This document shows positions 19,653 through 28,669 of a stretch of 64,000 nt of DNA, one piece after another. The notes beneath the pieces are model-generated. The model did no database searches. It was given only the letters and a program-made list of their open reading frames with translations, and was not told where the DNA came from. Each line of letters opens with the position of its first letter. Position 1 is the stretch's first letter. This stretch comes from Andalucia godoyi. Its lineage: Eukaryota; Discoba; Jakobea; Jakobida; Andaluciidae. Both the position numbers and the translations under genes were made by a program. The DNA lies in NCBI GenBank assembly GCA_009859145.1, contig VRVR01000025.1, positions 261,491 to 325,490 on the forward strand, given 5' to 3'.

Positions 19653-22600
19653 CTAGACGGTCGTGGACTCGGAATCAAACTTTGGCAGTCTCGCGCACCA
19701 AGCATCCTTATCCTCCTGCGGACACACTTGCAGACCGGAAGAAAGGGCAGCATTTGCCTCATCTGCCTTTCGAAGTTTTTCCTCTCGTTGCTCCCGATCA
19801 ATGCGCGCCTTGGCCAATTTTGACTGAAGTGCTTTCGAGTTGGATCGAAGAGCTTCAAGCACCACTGCTGCTCGTCTCGAATGCACATTCTCGATGGAGC
19901 TCAACTGGAGGGACGACGACGTCTGCGACAGCGTTTCCACAACGGTGGAGCGTCTCTTCGAGTCTTTCGACTGAAAGTCCTTCACCATAGCCTTGTCAAT
20001 TTCCAGTTCTTTGGCCATTTTCTTTTCGAGGCCGAGGAACGCACGAAACACAACAGCGACATAGTCACGATCCTTCTGCGTTGGAAACTGGAAAGTGAAT
20101 TCCTTCTTCTTGAAAGAGAAGAAGGCTTGGTTCTCCCCCCGACACTCGACAAAGAACGTCTGAGCCCACTCTTCCTTGAACACGGCCTTCTTTTCATTCC
20201 CAATCAACACCTTCTTTGAGGTCAAAGTAATCAACTGGTCCTCGTTGGCTTCGGTGTTTTTGCCTTGCAAAGTCGCCTCGCCGTTTTCAAAGTGCTTCTG
20301 CAGAGACATTGCAAAGTCTGCATCAAGATAGACCTCCAGTCCGTCTGCAGAGCTCTCAACAGGAGTACCTTTCACGCCATCCGAACGAACGGGGGTGTAT
20401 CGAACTCGGAAAGACGCGTGCAAATCATCCGCATTTGGCTTGTACTGGCGTTGTCGCCCGACATCTCCCTCAATTGGAGTGTACAACGGCTCGCCAGCGC
20501 TCTTCCGCAACCACTGAAACTCGGAGCGTCCTTCGAGACCGCCAACATAGTTTCCGAGCACAGTGAGAGGGTATGTGAAGAAGGGTCCGCCTTCCACACG
20601 CACGTCGGAGACGGCCGGAGGAAGCGCAGCAACCGGAGTGGCAGTCTGGACGGATACTGCAGGGCCCTGAGCACCATCGGAGCGCACTGGAGTGTATTCA
20701 AAAACGAGATGATGACCGGTATCTTGCGCGGAGACCGTGTAGGTTGGCGCAAAATCCTCGGAAACCTTGGTTCGCTTATCCGTCTTCGGATCCAGTCTGT
20801 ACCAGGTCAAGAGCGACGATCCCTCATAGCCTCCATAGTACTCGCCCTTTCCCACCAACTTGATCGGCGGGAGTGCTTCGGCAATCGCCGCTCCAGCAGG
20901 AAGAGTCTCAATACGGACGTTGGAAACGACAGGTGCAGCGGGAGCGACGGCTGAGTTGGATGAAACGGTCACAGTCTGACCACGAGTCCCGTCGCTTCGA
21001 ACTGGAGTATACTCGACTCGAACGATACGATGGACGTGTTCCAGCCCGAGGAGTGGTTGCCTCTTGCCATTTTCCAGTTCAATGAATGATGACGGTTCCG
21101 GAAAGATGGAAAGAGTCGAGTCGCCTTCAGTTCCACCGACATAGTTTGGCTCAAACACAACGGGGCAACCTTGCTTCCAGTCAGAAGGCGATTCTCGCAA
21201 GAGCGGGCGTGAAAGATGCGGCGGCGCGGCGATCACTTGAGCTGACAACAGCAGCTGAACTGGTTCACCACGGACCCCGTCTACGCGCACAGGCGTAACC
21301 GAAACAGCCATAAACGCCCCGATATCCTCGCGTTGGAGAACGTACGGATCTCGGGAGCGGGAGACAACGACCGGGTCTCCAGCAATGCGTGTCCATTCAA
21401 AGATTGAGTCACCTTCTGGACCTCCCATGTACGAATAGTCATACGTGAGCGCAGTGCCCTCTTCGACAGTTTCCTGCCCATCCACAAGAGTCGCATTGAT
21501 GGTAAATGCCAAAAGCGCAACTCGAGGAAGAGTCCATTTGACCGGGGAGGACGAAATGACCACGGACGGCTCACCGCGAACATTGTCAAAACGGACCGGC
21601 GTCATTTCCAAAGCAATGTACGAGTTGCAGTGAGCATTCAACGGTAAGAAATCCGACGCTTCGACGGGCACATCATTGATTGCAGTCCAATGCTCACGGG
21701 GGGCCTCCAGGGAAGGCACCAGAAAGTACTGGAACAAATGCTTTCCTGCGGGGCCTCCCCAATACACGTAATTCGGACGGAACGATTCCCCATCAAAGAT
21801 TTCGTCTGGGAGAGACAATTCATGCACTATAGGATCCGCGTAGGAGACAACTGCTTCCGTCTGGGCAGACACAGGAGTGCCAAACGTGCCGTCCGAGCGT
21901 TGAGGCGTGACGGTCGCGCGGACAAAGTGATCCACGTCTCCCATGCCCAGTGTAATCGTGCGGTCTCCTGCGGAATCCTCAATCTCCTTCCACCCGCTAA
22001 CCCCGTCCTTGGACCGCTCCCATGTAACACGCGTGCCCTTTCCTTCATCACCGCCGACATACCCGTACGAAGCGCCAATGTCAGACCCCTGCTTTCGCGC
22101 ACCATTCAGCGAAACCGAAGTCACACGAGGAGCACAGGCAGCAATCGTGGCAGGGGTAGTCAGCTCTACAGGCGAAGCAGAGCGTGTGTAGTCTCGTCGA
22201 ACTGCAAAAGCAACAACGCGCAGCGCATGGCCGAGGTCCTCACGAGTGGGGATGTACTCGAACGTGTTTTTTGCAATTTCCACAGGCGCAGTGGAGGCGT
22301 TGTTGTGCGGCAGACGGAACCATGCAACATCATGCTGTTCCGCTGGGAACCCGCCCTTGTAAGAATAATCCACACACAGCTTGGATGCTTCCTCAAACAC
22401 ACATGCAGGAGAAAACTTGAAATCGACAAATACAGGATTACGAGGCGCAACGGCAGTGGGAAGCTGCAGCACAGACGCTTGACCCTTAACTTTCTGGGAT
22501 GAAATCGGCGTGTAGACCAGCTTCAGATGGCAGCCAACGTCTGCGAGCGTGGGAGTGTAGGACAAGGAAACGACGCTGTTATTGTGCTTGGCAGAAGTCG

Positions 22601-24683
22601 GTTGACGCTCTACGGTTGTAATCAGAACCTCTTGCGCATTCTCTGCAACACGATAGATCTGCAGCGTCGAATTTCCTTCGACACCACCAAAGTAGTCGCC
22701 ACTGACCACCAAGGTCTCGTCCTCGGTCCACTGGTCCGCATTTTCGAGTGTCACAGAGCTATCGTTCCCACGAGCCGGTTGTTCTTCATCATCCGGCACA
22801 CGCAAACGAACCGCCTGTGCTTGCTGACGACCCAGCCACAATCGGCGGATGGCAGGAGGACCTTCACGGATAACGGACGGAAGGTTGTGGACAAAGACGG
22901 GGGTCTCGGTATTCGTTTCACCGCGATCGTTGGATGGAGAAATGCGAACGCTCAGCAGCTTTCCAATATCCGCAACGGTGGGATAGTAAGTGCGCTCGCA
23001 AGACAGCACGCGGCCATCTGCTTTTGACACCCATTCCACGGTGGTCGTACCCTCAACTCCACCGTAGAAGTGGTACTCCACTGACAGCTCCCCACCTTCA
23101 ACAGGTTCTCCGGTGACTTTCACATCGCGGACCGATGGCGGAGCTGGCTGAATAATGGAAGTGATGGCAAAACAAGAAAATGGAGACAAACTGGAAAGAT
23201 ACGAAGGAGCAAACGCAGTGATTTCGGCCATCAAGCAGCAATCAACGTCATCCAACACGAGATCGTACTCACAAGCGCGCTCCTGCTCCACACTTTCGAC
23301 GACAGAAGACGAAGACTTCTCGAGTTCCACAAAGTCGCCGCCACAGCCGCGGGTGGAGCGATACCACTGGACCGTAAAGATTCCTGGGGTTGCACACCCG
23401 TCTGTTTCACGAAGGGCCTGCATTTTTGCTTTCTGAATGTCCTCCGACGTCACAGTAATTTCTGACTTTTGACCTCCGATGGAGTACACATACTTTCCAG
23501 GAGTCAAGAAGAGAGTGGTTTCAAATGCGGCCTTGGAAGTCGACCGAGACATATGCACAGGACTCGCCAACTTCGGAGTTTGGAAAACCACCTCGTCAAT
23601 TGTCGCATGGGAGAGCGTGACGGGCAGCATGTGCGAAGGCAGAAACCCAAACTTCTCCGGATGTTCTGTAAGATGCGCAAAGGCAGCCGTGTTCAGCTGC
23701 AAGATGACCTCCAATTTGAGTCGGGAGCCTTCCATGACAGCGCCGTCCTTTCCAGAACTTGCAGTCTTCACATGCAGAATCCGGAGTGCCATTGTCTCGG
23801 AAGCCTCCTTCTGAAGCTGCTCAAGATAGACATCTTGTTCCAGGTTCGTTTTGTCGGACTTCTTCCCGGGAGTAGAAATCTTGGAATTGTTTGCCAGCTC
23901 TGAATCGAACGACGACTTTGAGGCTGGGATCCAACCCTCGCGCAAGCACACAGCAGTCTTCGTATCGACCAATCTGGAAGACTGCATCCGTTCTTCTTCA
24001 GAAACGTCCTTTCCGTTAATGCGGCGGAGAGAGGCAGACGACATGCCAATCAGTGCCGTTCGAACATCGACCTTTTCACAGACAGGGTTCTCTTCGATGG
24101 AAATCGACTCCAGTTTGGGATGCCTGGGCATTCCGCCCAATGACTGGAGCCTGTTGGATCCAAGAGCAAGGACAAGCAATGACGGCAGCAAGGGCATACC
24201 GTCAAGAGACTCCAGGGCGTTGTGTGCAAGAGACAAGACCTGCAGTTCATCAAACTTTGGAAAGTCAAACAGTGTTGTCAGATAGTTCCCAGACAGAAAC
24301 AGCTGTCGAAGGTTCGGCAACGGGGCCAGCAGATCAAAGTGCGAGAGCGCATTGCACGACAAGTCAAGAACCTTCAGTTGGGGAAGCATTGAAAACGATG
24401 AAAACGACGACAAGCAGTTGTCTCGGAGATAGAGAAACTCGGCTCTCTGCACATGGGGAAAGAGAGAATCCAGAGATGTAAGTCCCTGTGAATTGAGCGA
24501 CAACCGGCCGTTCTGCGGACGCAAAGCTTCCAGAATATTGTCGTCATCATGATGCGACGCAGCCGATGACAAATGCCGCGCCGAGCGCACCGTCGACTTT
24601 GACGAGTCCAGTCGCGACAAGTCGACGGACGTGTTGATCGACTTGCGGCGACTCGATGCTGAAGGCGTAGACCCCGTCGTCAT
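19653..24683 (-). CDS. AIR9: AIR9-like LRR protein with A9 repeats
   Basis: 1676 aa from ATG 24683; a longer open frame upstream is AT-rich leader (Ile/Phe/Tyr). Order: Ser-rich basic N-terminus (SSRRKS, SSKSTVRS), a leucine-rich repeat domain (~85-215: VLDLSCNALSHF, LFLSGNYLTTL, VLSLAHNALESL), a linker, then about nine A9-type repeats of ~90-100 residues, each with a YxGGxEGxS turn and an ending such as YTPVRSDGxxG, a PH-like segment near 1500-1610, and a charged coiled-coil tail. This matches Arabidopsis AIR9, a microtubule-associated protein of the preprophase band and division site; relatives are known in some protists. The plant protein has more A9 repeats. A role on microtubules is inferred from the family. 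Confidence 0.88.
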   Translation of the reverse strand: MTTGSTPSASSRRKSINTSVDLSRLDSSKSTVRSARHLSSAASHHDDDNILEALRPQNGRLSLNSQGLTSLDSLFPHVQRAEFLYLRDNCLSSFSSFSMLPQLKVLDLSCNALSHFDLLAPLPNLRQLFLSGNYLTTLFDFPKFDELQVLSLAHNALESLDGMPLLPSLLVLALGSNRLQSLGGMPRHPKLESISIEENPVCEKVDVRTALIGMSSASLRRINGKDVSEEERMQSSRLVDTKTAVCLREGWIPASKSSFDSELANNSKISTPGKKSDKTNLEQDVYLEQLQKEASETMALRILHVKTASSGKDGAVMEGSRLKLEVILQLNTAAFAHLTEHPEKFGFLPSHMLPVTLSHATIDEVVFQTPKLASPVHMSRSTSKAAFETTLFLTPGKYVYSIGGQKSEITVTSEDIQKAKMQALRETDGCATPGIFTVQWYRSTRGCGGDFVELEKSSSSVVESVEQERACEYDLVLDDVDCCLMAEITAFAPSYLSSLSPFSCFAITSIIQPAPPSVRDVKVTGEPVEGGELSVEYHFYGGVEGTTTVEWVSKADGRVLSCERTYYPTVADIGKLLSVRISPSNDRGETNTETPVFVHNLPSVIREGPPAIRRLWLGRQQAQAVRLRVPDDEEQPARGNDSSVTLENADQWTEDETLVVSGDYFGGVEGNSTLQIYRVAENAQEVLITTVERQPTSAKHNNSVVSLSYTPTLADVGCHLKLVYTPISSQKVKGQASVLQLPTAVAPRNPVFVDFKFSPACVFEEASKLCVDYSYKGGFPAEQHDVAWFRLPHNNASTAPVEIAKNTFEYIPTREDLGHALRVVAFAVRRDYTRSASPVELTTPATIAACAPRVTSVSLNGARKQGSDIGASYGYVGGDEGKGTRVTWERSKDGVSGWKEIEDSAGDRTITLGMGDVDHFVRATVTPQRSDGTFGTPVSAQTEAVVSYADPIVHELSLPDEIFDGESFRPNYVYWGGPAGKHLFQYFLVPSLEAPREHWTAINDVPVEASDFLPLNAHCNSYIALEMTPVRFDNVRGEPSVVISSSPVKWTLPRVALLAFTINATLVDGQETVEEGTALTYDYSYMGGPEGDSIFEWTRIAGDPVVVSRSRDPYVLQREDIGAFMAVSVTPVRVDGVRGEPVQLLLSAQVIAAPPHLSRPLLRESPSDWKQGCPVVFEPNYVGGTEGDSTLSIFPEPSSFIELENGKRQPLLGLEHVHRIVRVEYTPVRSDGTRGQTVTVSSNSAVAPAAPVVSNVRIETLPAGAAIAEALPPIKLVGKGEYYGGYEGSSLLTWYRLDPKTDKRTKVSEDFAPTYTVSAQDTGHHLVFEYTPVRSDGAQGPAVSVQTATPVAALPPAVSDVRVEGGPFFTYPLTVLGNYVGGLEGRSEFQWLRKSAGEPLYTPIEGDVGRQRQYKPNADDLHASFRVRYTPVRSDGVKGTPVESSADGLEVYLDADFAMSLQKHFENGEATLQGKNTEANEDQLITLTSKKVLIGNEKKAVFKEEWAQTFFVECRGENQAFFSFKKKEFTFQFPTQKDRDYVAVVFRAFLGLEKKMAKELEIDKAMVKDFQSKDSKRRSTVVETLSQTSSSLQLSSIENVHSRRAAVVLEALRSNSKALQSKLAKARIDREQREEKLRKADEANAALSSGLQVCPQEDKDAWCARLPKFDSESTTV

Positions 24684-25252
24684 GTTCACAATCGTAAAAA
24701 CAAAAGAGAAACAATAAACACAAACAAACAAACAAGCAAACAGCACAAATAAATAAATAAATATATAAATAAATATATAAATCAAGAAGAGAGACAGAAA
24801 TATGAAAATAAAATAGACAGGAGAAATATTGCAGATCATGATTGACGTTTTCCCGGACCTAAACAAAGCAGGGGGGCGTTTGTCATTTTGACTTTTGGGG
24901 TTGCCGCAGTTTCCTTGGGAATGTCAGTCCGTGTCATTGTCGGGGCGTAATCCCCGCCGCTCGTCCTCTGAAAACTGAATTTACATTTGGTTCCTGATGT
25001 ACGACTGGATGCGGATGGTCAGCAGGGATTCGCCATGCTTCGTGCACAATGCATGGGATGCGGTTTCTTTTTTTTCTGACAACGGTGCTGTGACGACTGG
25101 CGACGATCTCGGGGGTGTTGTGTTTTGCTGGTGTTTTATTTTCTGACGCGTAAAGCCTTTTTTCAAATCACGTTTTATACTGGGGGAACGCAAGTCTGGG
25201 GAGTATGGAGGGCACATAGGGCGCAGTGAGAAAGAAAAACGCCGGGGTCGGC
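24684..25252. other. Intergenic, upstream of AIR9-like gene
   Basis: AT-rich leader with AAATAAAT/ATATAAAT repeats at about 24745-24785, then mixed sequence to the end of the next gene. No gene or recognised site seen. Confidence 0.5.
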
Positions 25253-25668
25253 TTACTTCTTGTCGAATCTTCCGCTCGAGACGTCATACGTCACTTTGGC
25301 AGCAAACAAGGCGACCATTCCCGTAACGATGACATCTCCTGCAAAAGCCATCTGATCGATGCATTTGCGCGTCTTCGGCTTGTAATCCGAATTCTATAAA
25401 TTGGGAACGAGAGGAAAAACAACAAGAAAACACGACAAAAAGAAAAGAAAAAGAAAAGAAAAAGAAGAAGAAGAAAAGCAAAATACGCAAAAAAGCAAGT
25501 CAGATTAGCAGATGATCATAAATCAGCCAAATACACATATTCGGTATGAATATCACAAAATTTAAGTTTTAAAAAGGGGGAAGAGAGAACACCAATAGAG
25601 AAGATACATACAAAACGGCGGAAAACTGCCTGACGAGAAACAGCAGCAATGGATTGTTTGAAGAACAT
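25253..25668 (-). CDS. Two-exon mitochondrial single-span microprotein
   Basis: Exon 1 is 25668-25612 (19 codons from ATG), the intron is 25611-25394 (218 nt, phase 0) and exon 2 is 25393-25253, ending in TAA; 65 aa in all. Splice support: donor GTATGT, a long T/C-rich tract with TTCTT runs, and acceptor TATAG. Without splicing, exon 2 is directly preceded by an in-frame TAG. Exon 1 encodes a classical mitochondrial presequence (MFFKQSIAAVSRQAVFRRF). Exon 2 has a basic segment (YKPKTRK), one membrane span (VIVTGMVALFAAKVTYDV) and a charged end (GRFDKK). Size and layout resemble small respiratory-chain accessory subunits such as COX7a-like proteins, but no specific family is recognised. It is too short and split to show as a plain open frame. 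Confidence 0.72.
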
Positions 25669-26329
25669 GGTTGGAGTACCAAGACGGGATAACACAGACT
25701 AACGCAGAGAGAACAACAACGCAAACTGGGAAAGCAGCGAAAGACCTTTTTCTTCAAGGAGGTTTTTCCCACCTTTTGGAAACACAAAGCATGCGGTCTA
25801 CGGCAGTTTATGTCAAAATGAAATAATAATAATAAAAATAAAACTACAACAACGCCTACATTTCTCACTGAGGATGCATGACCATCGCCAGTTATGCGTA
25901 ATCAGTGTTGCAACCCGGGCCATGTCGCCATGGACGGGAGAGGGGGGGTAGGCCCCCCACAGGCCTTGCTGGTGTTCTTAAGATAAATGTTCCGCGCTCC
26001 GTTTCAATCTCGATCAATCTGCGAGCAACACGCGAGACATGCAGACACTTTGCTTCCGCCGCTCGCGACACTCGGTCGCCTTATGGAACAAACGTTGCAA
26101 AAAGTGAAACCAAAACCAAACCAACGAATGATAGAATGATAGATGGCTACGGATGCTGCGTTAAAGAGTGTCGAAAATGCAGAGCCTGTGTCACCGGCTG
26201 AATTTTGGCCAAGCGTGCATCAGCACAAATTCCTGTGAAACAAAACGTGTTAGTGTGTCGGCCAGTATTGACCGTGTCTGTTTATGTATAGTTCCGCATG
26301 CATGATAATGACGTGTCATTATGCAACGG
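25669..26329. other. Intergenic region containing the hairpin element
   Basis: Lies between the start of the mitochondrial microprotein gene and the stop of RIO2, both on the minus strand. Apart from hairpin copy 2 (25881-25992) I see no conserved feature or convincing reading frame. Confidence 0.5.
25881..25992. repeat. Dispersed hairpin element, copy 2
   Basis: Matches 4146-4263 block by block. Here the hairpin is longer (GGGGGG-GTAGG-CCCCCC), i.e. the stem is extended by two GC pairs while the loop is unchanged, which suggests that the structure matters. It lies about 213 bp upstream of the ATG of the mitochondrial microprotein, in the same relative orientation as copy 1 to PIGN. Confidence 0.6.
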
Positions 26330-27862
26330 TCATCTCTTCTTCCGTCTTGAAGTCGACAGCTTCTTTTGAGCAGCGATGCGGGCGCGTCGAACAATTTCTG
26401 CTTGCTCCATACCGGCCTTGTTGTCTGCATGCACTGATTTGAACTTTGTACTCGAGGGAAAATCGTACGATTCGCCGTCTTGCTTATCGCCTGCGGCCGC
26501 GTCGGGATCAACAGCATCCTCGTCGTCGGAACCGTCATTTCCCAGAGAATTCTTCTCACCCTTCTTTCTGGAATCGCGCAGAACAAATTTTGGAATGACT
26601 TCGATGTGCTTCGAAGGATAGGCAGACCTTCTGACTTCAGTCCCCGCCATACTGTCGGCTTCTTCAGTTTCTTCGACTACGTCGTCCGCCGCGTCCAAGT
26701 CACCTCGTTCAGCACCATTCTCTGCGCCGTCCTCCACAGACAATGCAGCACCGGCATCTCTAGGGCTTTCACCCTCTTCGAAAACGCCCTTTTCCATCTG
26801 TGAATTAGCGCCATCTTCAGCAGCGTCGTCATCAGCCACTTCTCCCTCCTCCTCCTGCTCCTCCTGCTCGTCGTCGTCGTCGTCATCATCGTCTAGATCC
26901 TCCATCGAATTGTTCGTCTGAAACTCGCTCTCCAGGTCCTTGGACCAACCAGAGGCCTCCAGCTTGGAATCAAGATTTCCTCGCTTTTCGACTTCGTCAA
27001 GCGTGATCGCAAATTCAGTCTCGAATCGGAACCGACGTCTGAAAAAGTCTTTCAAGCTCTTCACGTCTCGCTGGAACAGTTCCTCGGCGTTCGGATGACT
27101 GGTCGAAACCATTTGCGGAAAGTCGATAAACACAATTGTGTCATCATCCTTGATCATCAGATTGAACTCGTTGAAGTCTCCATGGATCAAACCAACTTCT
27201 GCGAGCTGGACAAGCAGCTTCACACATTGTCGGAACACATTTCCGGCATCCTCGACGTGGCGGACACTTGCCAATGGCCAACCAGCAACACGCTCCATGA
27301 CCACAGCATGTCGGCTCCAGTCTACCGGCTCAGGAACAGGAAATCCCTCTGAATGCAGAGCCTTCATGAACGCATATTCCTTTGCAGCCGCAAGTCTCGA
27401 CAAATACAGCCACGAAGCACTGGTTCGGTGCTGCAGGTAGTCGCGCTTCTCCTTCACGCCGCGAAACGACGTGCGCCCAAGTCTGTGGAACTTGATAACA
27501 AGCGGCCGATCCATATCGTTTGTAGCAGCAAACACGTCGGATTCCTTTCCCACGCCGACCTTGGATCCAATTCCAGTGACCGTCTGTCGAGAGGAAAAGG
27601 CATGCACCGCAAGATAGTCGTAGCCTGCATACGTGAGTTTGTATCCGTCATACTTTAGACATTCGTGATGGATCAAGCGCAGTTTAGCAGCACGGGAAAT
27701 ATGGGGCCCAATCGCATTGCGGCTACGATTCGGAAACGCAATGCGCTGAATCAACGGAGTCGGAACAACCTCGTGGTTCTTCATTCCCATTTCAATGGCC
27801 ACAAGCGTGCGCCAGTCCCCCTTTTCCAGGTAGATCAAAGGCTCAATGTCGAATCGCACCAT
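26330..27862 (-). CDS. RIOK2: Serine/threonine kinase RIO2
   Basis: Atypical kinase/ATPase for late cytoplasmic maturation of the 40S ribosomal subunit. 510 aa. An N-terminal winged-helix domain (EMGMKNHEVVP, LTYAGYDYLA) is followed by the RIO kinase core: P-loop GVGKESDVF, catalytic Lys in VIKFHRLGRTSFR, KRDY and SWLYLSRLAA, catalytic loop LIHGDFNEFNL and metal-binding IDFPQMVSTSHPNAEEL. All are intact and very close to human RIOK2. The C-terminal third is strongly acidic (DDDDDDDDEQEEQEEE) and ends in a basic KKLSTSRRKKR, as in other RIO2 proteins. The start ATG 27862 gives the expected short leader before the winged helix. Confidence 0.97.
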   Translation of the reverse strand: MVRFDIEPLIYLEKGDWRTLVAIEMGMKNHEVVPTPLIQRIAFPNRSRNAIGPHISRAAKLRLIHHECLKYDGYKLTYAGYDYLAVHAFSSRQTVTGIGSKVGVGKESDVFAATNDMDRPLVIKFHRLGRTSFRGVKEKRDYLQHRTSASWLYLSRLAAAKEYAFMKALHSEGFPVPEPVDWSRHAVVMERVAGWPLASVRHVEDAGNVFRQCVKLLVQLAEVGLIHGDFNEFNLMIKDDDTIVFIDFPQMVSTSHPNAEELFQRDVKSLKDFFRRRFRFETEFAITLDEVEKRGNLDSKLEASGWSKDLESEFQTNNSMEDLDDDDDDDDEQEEQEEEGEVADDDAAEDGANSQMEKGVFEEGESPRDAGAALSVEDGAENGAERGDLDAADDVVEETEEADSMAGTEVRRSAYPSKHIEVIPKFVLRDSRKKGEKNSLGNDGSDDEDAVDPDAAAGDKQDGESYDFPSSTKFKSVHADNKAGMEQAEIVRRARIAAQKKLSTSRRKKR

Positions 27863-28013
27863 CCGTCTTACAATCCAATTTTACTACTTTCAAAATCAAA
27901 GAAGAACAAGAAGCACAAGAGCAAGATCTGACAACAAAAAAGAAAATCACATTTACCATCACAGTCTCGTTTTTTCTTCATTTGAAACTTATATTGCAAA
28001 AAATCAAAAGGAA

Positions 28014-28133
28014 ATGAGCGAAACACCCGTAGCATCACCTGAGACCAAAAGCCCCTCTCCCGAGCAACACGCACTGCCATCACATTCATATTCTGCAGCA
28101 GAATCGACGCGTAAAAAACAAAAAACAGACTGA
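28014..28133 (+). CDS. Possible short upstream ORF of MCEE (39 codons)
   Basis: ATG 28014 to TGA 28133 encodes a Ser/Pro/Glu-rich peptide ending RKKQKTD. It lies 74 bp upstream of the MCEE start on the same strand, after an AAAGGAA context. It may be a regulatory upstream frame or chance; nothing else supports translation. The divergent RIO2 start is about 150 bp away, so the two genes share this promoter. Confidence 0.25.
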   Translation: MSETPVASPETKSPSPEQHALPSHSYSAAESTRKKQKTD

Positions 28134-28207
28134 TTTCTAAAAGGAGAGGCGAGAGGCGAGGAAAGGCGAGGTTAAAGAAGAAGAAGAAGAAGGAGGAGGA
28201 GGAAACC

Positions 28208-28669
28208 ATGATGCTTCGACGGCTCTTCTCATCGGCACCGGTCGACAAGGGGATTGCGTCAGTGTTCGCGCTGGGAAAGCTGAACCACGTTGCAATAGCT
28301 GTACCGAAGCTGGATGCTGCAGTCGAACGGTTTGAAAAGGGTCTTTGTGCGACCGTTGGGAACTTCCAGACGCTGCCTGAGCATGGAGTCAAAGTCGCAT
28401 TCGTGAAACTGCCAAACACGAACATTGAGCTGCTGGAGCCGTACGGCGAGAGCTCGCCCATTTCAAACTTTTTCAAAAAGAATGCGGATGGCGGAATCCA
28501 CCACATCTGCATCGAGGTCAAGGATATCAATGTTGCGATGCAGCAGGTGAAGAAGTCGGGAATCCGACCGCTGAGCGCAGAGCCAAAGATCGGCGCCCAT
28601 GGCAAACCAGTCGTGTTTCTTCATCCAAAGGATTGCAACGGCGTCTTGGTTGAACTCGAGCAAGAATAG
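28208..28669 (+). CDS. MCEE: Methylmalonyl-CoA epimerase, mitochondrial
   Basis: Interconverts (S)- and (R)-methylmalonyl-CoA in propionate metabolism in the mitochondrial matrix. 153 aa. A short presequence (MMLRRLFSSAP) precedes a two-module VOC/glyoxalase fold. Metal ligands can be placed: His in LNHVAIAV, His in GIHHICIEV, and Glu in VLVELEQ at the C-terminus. ELLEP and the substrate-side GxxGxPVVFLHPKD segment are also typical. Its presence implies a methylmalonyl-CoA mutase or propionyl-CoA pathway elsewhere in the genome. The start follows a GAA/GGA-rich leader. It is divergent from RIO2. Confidence 0.95.
   Translation: MMLRRLFSSAPVDKGIASVFALGKLNHVAIAVPKLDAAVERFEKGLCATVGNFQTLPEHGVKVAFVKLPNTNIELLEPYGESSPISNFFKKNADGGIHHICIEVKDINVAMQQVKKSGIRPLSAEPKIGAHGKPVVFLHPKDCNGVLVELEQE

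Noticed and set aside
24684-24866. Hydrophobic N-terminal extension of the AIR9-like protein
   Set aside because: It comes from AAATAAAT-type leader sequence read as Ile/Phe/Tyr; AIR9 proteins have no signal anchor.
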